Of a stretch of DNA of 8,329 nt, positions 5,265 through 8,329 are shown one piece after another (the first letter of the stretch is position 1; each line of letters opens with the position of its first letter). The notes beneath the pieces were generated by a model. That model did no database searches. It saw only the letters and a program-made list of their open reading frames with translations, and was not told the DNA's origin. The DNA lies in assembly GCA_031273645.1 (NCBI GenBank), contig JAISRM010000207.1:1-8329 (forward strand). Direction: 5' to 3'. The position numbers and the translations under genes were made by a program. The stretch is from Endomicrobium sp. GTDB lineage: Bacteria; Elusimicrobiota; Endomicrobiia; Endomicrobiales; Endomicrobiaceae.

Positions 5265-5807
5265 TTAAATTCCAGCCGGCAGTTTATCTTTCATGATTTT
5301 TTTGTAATTTAATTTTTCACCGTCTAAAATAAAAGTTCCGTCGCCTACGGCATGGATAAGACGCTTGTCTTTCTTTTTATCGTCTATCCACGCGTTTACG
5401 CCTTTAAGCGCAAATATGTTATGCTTTTTTACGTAATCGCAAACTTTACATTCAATATTTACATAACATTCTTTTATAAGCGGCGCTTTAACATATTTTG
5501 ATTTGGCGGCGGTCAATTTAAATTTTTTGAATTTGTCAGTATCAGCTCCGCTGCAGCTTCCTATTTCAACGGCTTTTTTTGCTAAATCCGCAGCAGGCAC
5601 GGCGATAACGCATTCTTTATTTTTCATCAAAGCTTTATAAGAATAGTTCCACGCGCCGGTAAGAAACGCAAACTGCGCGTCAAAATCTTTTACCATAGTC
5701 CACGATATTGTCATGACATTATTTTTTTTGCCGTCAAAGGTCGTTACTAAAATAACCGGTCCGCGTTCAATAAACAAAAAAGCTTTTTCTAAACATAAAT
5801 TCTGCAT
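5265..5807 (-). CDS. Flavin-reductase-like FMN-binding domain protein, 180 aa
   Basis: Sequence begins with the flavoredoxin/flavin-reductase pattern: RGPVILVTTFDGKKNNVMT (15-33), TISWTM (33-38) at the FMN-binding strand, then SYKALMKNKECVIAVPAAD (56-74) and VEIGSCSGADTDKFKKFKLT (80-99), all at the expected order and spacing. These proteins bind FMN and act as flavin reductases or small electron carriers; flavoredoxin relatives are common in anaerobes. Six cysteines are present, without a ferredoxin-type cluster. The ATG at 5807 directly follows the TAA of the YbaK gene with no gap, and a perfect AGGAGG lies inside the final YbaK codons, so it is translationally coupled to it. The partner enzyme is not evident. 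Confidence 0.87.
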   Translation of the reverse strand: MQNLCLEKAFLFIERGPVILVTTFDGKKNNVMTISWTMVKDFDAQFAFLTGAWNYSYKALMKNKECVIAVPAADLAKKAVEIGSCSGADTDKFKKFKLTAAKSKYVKAPLIKECYVNIECKVCDYVKKHNIFALKGVNAWIDDKKKDKRLIHAVGDGTFILDGEKLNYKKIMKDKLPAGI

Positions 5808-6290
5808 TTATCCTCCTTGCATATGCGTTAAATCTGCAGCGCCGGCTTTTAAAACATCTGTCAGATCCTGCGGAGAGATTTTTATCTGCATGCCTCTTAT
5901 CCCCGCGCTTATATATATAAAATCAAAATGTTTGCAGCTTAGATCAATAAAAACCGGATAATTCTTTTTCATGCCTAAAGGAGAACATCCTCCCCGTACA
6001 TATCCGGTTATTTTCATTATATCTTTAACGGCTATAAGCTCTGCGTTTTTATTTCCGGAAACTTTCGCCGCTTTTTTTAAATCTATTTCCGCATCCCCCG
6101 CAACAACGCAGACAAAAATTCCATTTTTATCGCCCTTTACAACAAGCGTTTTAAAAACCTGTTTAACATTTTGTCCGAGTTTTTTTGAAACATTGACGGC
6201 TGACAAATCGTTCTCATCGACAATATAATTTACAAGCTCATAATGTATTTTATTAACGTCAAGTATCCTTGCGGCATTTGTTTTATTCAT
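5808..6290 (-). CDS. ybaK: YbaK/EbsC-type aminoacyl-tRNA deacylase, 160 aa
   Basis: Full-length YbaK fold: AARILDVNKIHYEL (6-19), KKLGQNVKQVFKTLVV (36-51), IDLKKAAKVSGNKNAEL (69-85), TGYVRGGCSPLGMKKNYPV (95-113) and IYISAGIRGMQIKISPQDL (125-143). K47 in VFKT matches the catalytic lysine (K46) of E. coli YbaK, which hydrolyses Cys-tRNA(Pro) in trans. An open frame extends to a TTG at 6329, but family alignment starts at the ATG at 6290, which I choose. That ATG has no Shine-Dalgarno; instead TATAAT lies six bases upstream, suggesting a leaderless or nearly leaderless mRNA. It heads the six-gene run. C101 beside the conserved GG-x-SPLG motif is common in the family. Confidence 0.9.
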   Translation of the reverse strand: MNKTNAARILDVNKIHYELVNYIVDENDLSAVNVSKKLGQNVKQVFKTLVVKGDKNGIFVCVVAGDAEIDLKKAAKVSGNKNAELIAVKDIMKITGYVRGGCSPLGMKKNYPVFIDLSCKHFDFIYISAGIRGMQIKISPQDLTDVLKAGAADLTHMQGG

Positions 6291-6296
6291 ACGATT

Positions 6297-6326
6297 ATTA
6301 TACTTTATAGCGCGCCGCAATAACAA
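6297..6326 (-). promoter_or_regulatory. Candidate promoter for the ybaK-led operon, predicted leaderless
   Basis: On minus, TTGTTA (6326-6321), 18 bp, then a perfect TATAAT (6302-6297). The -10 ends six bases before the ybaK ATG at 6290, so transcription would begin at or next to the start codon, which explains the absence of a ribosome site. The -10 overlaps the stop codon of the upstream nuclease relic. Confidence 0.5.
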
Positions 6327-6546
6327 CAACCCCCGCCGGACGCCCGACCGGCAAAAAAATTAAGCGCTTTCTTATTTTTGCTTTTTTGTTTTTGCGGCTT
6401 TCCGGCATGTCAACGCCGATAAAGCGGACGCTTTCTTTTTTGCCGCTGCGCTCTATTTTAATTGTGTCGCCGTCGATAACTTTGTTCAATTTAACTTTCT
6501 CTTGGGCAAATAACAATATAGGCGTAAACATAAGTAAAAGTATCAT
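6298..6546 (-). pseudogene. Truncated secreted thermonuclease (SNase-like), 82 codons left
   Basis: Residues 1-15 form a hydrophobic signal-like segment ending FAQ, with no positive N-terminal residue. Residues 23-50, KVIDGDTIK...VRFIGVDMPES, are the first part of the staphylococcal-nuclease fold; D27, R41, D46 and E49 match D21, R35, D40 and E43 of the Staphylococcus enzyme at constant spacing. After about residue 60 the similarity stops and the frame runs through G+C-rich sequence (RLIFLPVGRPAG) to a TAA 7 bp before ybaK. The second catalytic arginine (R87) and the C-terminal helices are absent; whole enzymes are about 140-180 aa. Most likely a 3'-deleted relic from recombination next to ybaK. 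GGGAG lies ten bases upstream of the ATG, so a short peptide may still be made. Confidence 0.75.
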
Positions 6547-6737
6547 AGGATGTCGCTCCCAAATTCACAGACCGCTCCCTTGCCCTTTTTATATATGATT
6601 TCCTCTCTTTTTTTTAAAGCGGTGAAGTCAGGTACTATTTTGAAATATAAAGAAAATAAACCGCGCAGCTTGTAATGGCTATGGAAACCGGACAATACTG
6701 ACGGCAGCGCGCATAGCAATACTTAAGAGAAAATTTT
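6547..6737. other. Intergenic gap between lipoprotein gene and nuclease relic
   Basis: I see no gene here. GCTATG (6678-6683) and CATAGC (6712-6717) can pair across a 28-nt loop, but no T-run follows on the minus strand. An AT-rich TATATAAAAA on minus around 6587-6596 could be a -10 for the nuclease relic, without a convincing -35. Confidence 0.4.
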
Positions 6738-7484
6738 TTAAAGACTGTTTATTGTATTTTCATATTTGCTGATATTATCAGAGTCTTTTTGGTCTTGATA
6801 AATGCGGAGTATATTAGAAAGAACAATTTTATCCTTAGGCGCAAGCGTTTCCGCTTTCTTCAAATATTTAAGCGCAGTTTCATGGTCTTTGCGTATACCA
6901 GATAAAATGCCCATATTTGTAAGAGCGGGGACGTTATCGGGATAATATTTCAAAACTTCCATAGAAAGAGCTTCAAGCTCGGCGTCTTTTTCATCTTTAA
7001 ATAAATCTGCGCAATATTCCTGTATAGAATCCAGCATTACTGCCTGCCCGTTTTCTTTCAAAGTGTTCCCGGTCCACAGCCATCGGTTTTTATTTATACC
7101 GGATCGCCGAAGAGTATCAGTTAAAGTTGTTAAAAGACGATTACTGTTTTTTATTTCCCTGCATGCCGCAGCCTTGCCCAAACGCATATCCAGTCTGTCG
7201 GGAAAGCGCGCTATTGCTTCATCTATATATTTGAAAGCAGTGTTTAAGGAGTCCTCGTTATATTGTGCGTCAAATGAAATGTATCCTGTTTCATTTGTGT
7301 CGGACTTTGTAATTATAAGAGCGTCGTCGCTTTCCTTGTAAGCAGAAACAATAACATGTTCCTGCGCGCTTTCTTTAAAATACTTGTTAAAATTATCAAT
7401 GTAATATTCCTCGTTGTGAGCGTTCTTATCATGCGAACAGGCAATTGCAAAAAACATAAAGCAAAATACTGATAATTTTTTCAT
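6738..7484 (-). CDS. Putative lipoprotein with C-terminal TPR repeats, 248 aa
   Basis: MKKLSVFCFMFFAIAC is a lipoprotein signal peptide with lipidation cysteine C16 (FAIAC); the following residues SHDKNAHNEE are polar. The middle of the protein is charged and alpha-helical. TPR-like helices occur around 80-95 (LNTAFKYIDEAIARFPD), 168-187 (AELEALSMEVLKYYPDN) and most clearly 187-217 (ALTNMGILSG...TALKYLKKAETLAPKD), suggesting a protein-binding role at a membrane. I do not recognise a specific family. The ATG at 7484 has a perfect AGGAGG seven bases upstream, which overlaps the TAG stop of the disrupted small gene before it, so the two were probably cotranscribed. The style of signal peptide and TPRs would also fit Bacteroidetes, so lateral transfer is possible but unproven. 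Confidence 0.75.
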   Translation of the reverse strand: MKKLSVFCFMFFAIACSHDKNAHNEEYYIDNFNKYFKESAQEHVIVSAYKESDDALIITKSDTNETGYISFDAQYNEDSLNTAFKYIDEAIARFPDRLDMRLGKAAACREIKNSNRLLTTLTDTLRRSGINKNRWLWTGNTLKENGQAVMLDSIQEYCADLFKDEKDAELEALSMEVLKYYPDNVPALTNMGILSGIRKDHETALKYLKKAETLAPKDKIVLSNILRIYQDQKDSDNISKYENTINSL

Positions 7485-7495
7485 ATTGTATCCTC

Positions 7496-7811
7496 CTAGT
7501 GCGCCGCGCTTATTTTGTTTTTTATTGTTTCAAATTCTTCTTTGAAAACTCCTACTGTCTCTGAAGCATCCCCATTCTCCCATCCATTCAATGTCGTAAG
7601 TGAAATTAAAAACACTTTCTTCCATTTCATTGTCAAAGCTTTGAGAATACTCTCCACCCATACGTCCGCCTCCAACTCAATGTCAGCCTATCTCCGTTTA
7701 TATGGAGAAGACAATATTTCAAGTTCATTTGAACTTTGAACAAAGGCTACGCCTCCACACACTCCCGCAAGGGAAGCAGCCCACAAAATCCTGATACGCG
7801 TATTTTTTCAC
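7496..7811 (-). pseudogene. Disrupted small gene upstream of the lipoprotein
   Basis: One minus-strand frame is open from 7807 to the TAG at 7498-7496 except for a single TAG at 7690-7688. The upstream 39 codons give a basic N-terminus and hydrophobic segment (RIRILWAASLAGVCGGVAFV) followed by SSNELEILSSPYKRR; the downstream 63 codons read ADIELEADVWVESILKALTM and end VFKEEFETIKNKISAAH. A GTG at 7811-7809 is followed by six A residues and is out of frame; losing one A would put it in frame. So the gene shows a possible frameshift plus a nonsense codon. The final TAG overlaps the AGGAGG of the lipoprotein gene. The downstream part alone could start at ATG 7630 (44 aa). The 5' half overlaps a decayed CRISPR repeat, so part of the apparent coding may be accidental. 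Family not recognised. Confidence 0.38.
7749..7780 (-). repeat. Decayed terminal CRISPR repeat
   Basis: Aligned to the intact repeat, positions 10-32 match at 18 of 23 bases and all five mismatches are transitions; the first nine positions are no longer recognisable. The 35-bp distance to the next repeat (7781-7815) is exactly a normal spacer length for this array. It lies at the leader-distal end, where repeat decay is expected. Confidence 0.65.
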
Positions 7812-7815
7812 AATC

Positions 7816-8243
7816 ATTTCAATCCCCGCTCCCGCGAGGGGAGCGACATACGAAGATAAACAAAATAACATTGACCTTTTGATTTCAACTCACGCTCCCG
7901 CGAGGGGAGCGACCAAGCTCTTCTTTTTCTTTACCGTCAATTCGGTAATTTCAATTCACGCTCCCGCGAGGGGAGCGACGACGTTTTGTTATGGCGACAA
8001 AAACCGTTGGCAATTTCAATTCACGCTCCCGCGAGGGGAGCGACTTCAAATTGCGACGAGTACGGGCATTTGCAAATCATTTCAATTCACGCTCCCGCGA
8101 GGGGAGCGACGGGCGGCGCGTCCGCCTTTGAGGCTACGGAAAGCATTTCAATTCACGCTCCCGCGAGGGGAGCGACTTCGCCGGCGTCGAAGTTGATTCG
8201 CCGCCGCTTATATTTCAATTCACGCTCCCGCGAGGGGAGCGAC
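7816..8243 (-). CRISPR. Type I-C style CRISPR array, 7 repeats and 6 spacers
   Basis: Repeats of 32 bp start at 7816, 7882, 7948, 8013, 8079, 8145 and 8212; spacers are 34, 34, 33, 34, 34 and 35 bp. Read on the minus strand, the repeat starts GTCGCTCCCC and ends TGAATTGAAAT, the subtype I-C pattern. CGCTCCC and GGGAGCG form a 7-bp stem around CTCGC, and the 11 nt after the stem equal the 5' handle left by Cas5 processing in I-C systems. The five right-hand repeats are identical. 7882 has one change and 7816 two, all in the handle and none in the stem. Decay at the left plus repeat polarity place the leader to the right of 8243. No cas gene lies in the window. All six spacers differ from each other; none visibly matches the window. 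Confidence 0.98.
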
Positions 8244-8329
8244 GGTGTGGCAAAAACTATTTGTAAATTCAGTGTGTTTTTTTCTATTATCGCGAAGATC
8301 CTCTTTTTTGGTTTATATAAGTTGCGCAT
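8244..8329 (-). promoter_or_regulatory. Probable CRISPR leader (partial)
   Basis: No repeat occurs where the next one would be expected (about 8278), and the 86 bases to the window edge are AT-rich with A-runs on the minus strand, as usual for a leader that holds the array promoter and the site of spacer acquisition. The minus strand contains TATATAA at 8312-8318. The call rests on position and array polarity rather than on a conserved leader motif. Confidence 0.55.

Noticed and set aside
6291..6329. TTG-started N-terminal extension of YbaK (13 extra codons)
   Set aside because: Family similarity begins at the ATG at 6290, and the extension lies across the TATAAT and nuclease relic.
6335..6358. 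GCCGG...CCGGC hairpin beside an A7 run as a terminator
   Set aside because: The homopolymer is on the wrong side for a minus-strand transcript and is A rather than T on plus.
7496..7807. Recoding of the in-frame TAG at 7688-7690 (readthrough or pyrrolysine)
   Set aside because: No recoding element is visible and a possible second lesion nearby makes a pseudogene simpler.
7879..8196. Plus-strand 105-codon open frame reading through the array with repeated APARGAT and TLPRGER peptides
   Set aside because: It is a translation of CRISPR repeats and spacers, a well-known false gene; the amino-acid repeats follow the DNA repeats.
294..8329. tRNA or rRNA genes
   Set aside because: I saw no cloverleaf with CCA end or rRNA-like conserved segment on either strand.

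Overview
The window is an AT-rich bacterial segment in which every supported gene lies on the minus strand, so genes read from right to left. Good Shine-Dalgarno sites (AGGAGG, GGGAGG, GGAGG) precede several starts. Intergenic DNA is full of short palindromic repeats. The gene set points to an anaerobe or microaerophile with a compact genome. My best guess at lineage is Elusimicrobiota/Endomicrobia-like, but this is an impression from gene content and repeat style, not a demonstrated assignment.

Right end (about 7496-8329): a type I-C style CRISPR array of seven clear 32-bp repeats with 33-35 bp spacers. The crRNA strand is minus, so the leader lies at 8244 onward and cas genes, if present, are beyond the right edge. 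Repeats decay toward the left, including an eighth, badly decayed repeat at 7749-7780. That old end overlaps a disrupted minus-strand small reading frame (7496-7811), which is followed at operon-like spacing by a TPR lipoprotein gene (6738-7484).

Middle (2863-6546): a truncated secreted thermonuclease relic lies just upstream of a run of six tightly packed genes. In transcription order these are a YbaK-type aminoacyl-tRNA deacylase, a flavin-reductase-like protein, a macrodomain protein, a HAD phosphatase of the MtnX/SerB-like class, a metal-dependent cyclase/formamidase family hydrolase and an HD-domain protein. Junctions of 0, 11, -4, 60 and 25 bp suggest one transcript. The products look like small-molecule and translation quality-control enzymes, and no single pathway links them. 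A hairpin with a short T-run follows the last gene.

Left (1666-2607): an AlkD-family DNA alkylation repair gene coupled to a small DUF1232 membrane protein. Farther left (294-1229) is a DUF362-family protein.

The three stretches between and beyond these units (1-293, 1230-1665, 2608-2862) hold no genes. They are built from a 13-nt mini-hairpin family of general form CAGRC-GNA-GYCTG, found singly, in inverted pairs and as a 27-bp tandem array, together with other palindromes. One variant forms the terminator-like 3' end of the DUF362 gene. This repeat family and the disrupted gene at the CRISPR trailer are the least conventional features. I found no convincing new multi-gene defence or biosynthetic system within the window.
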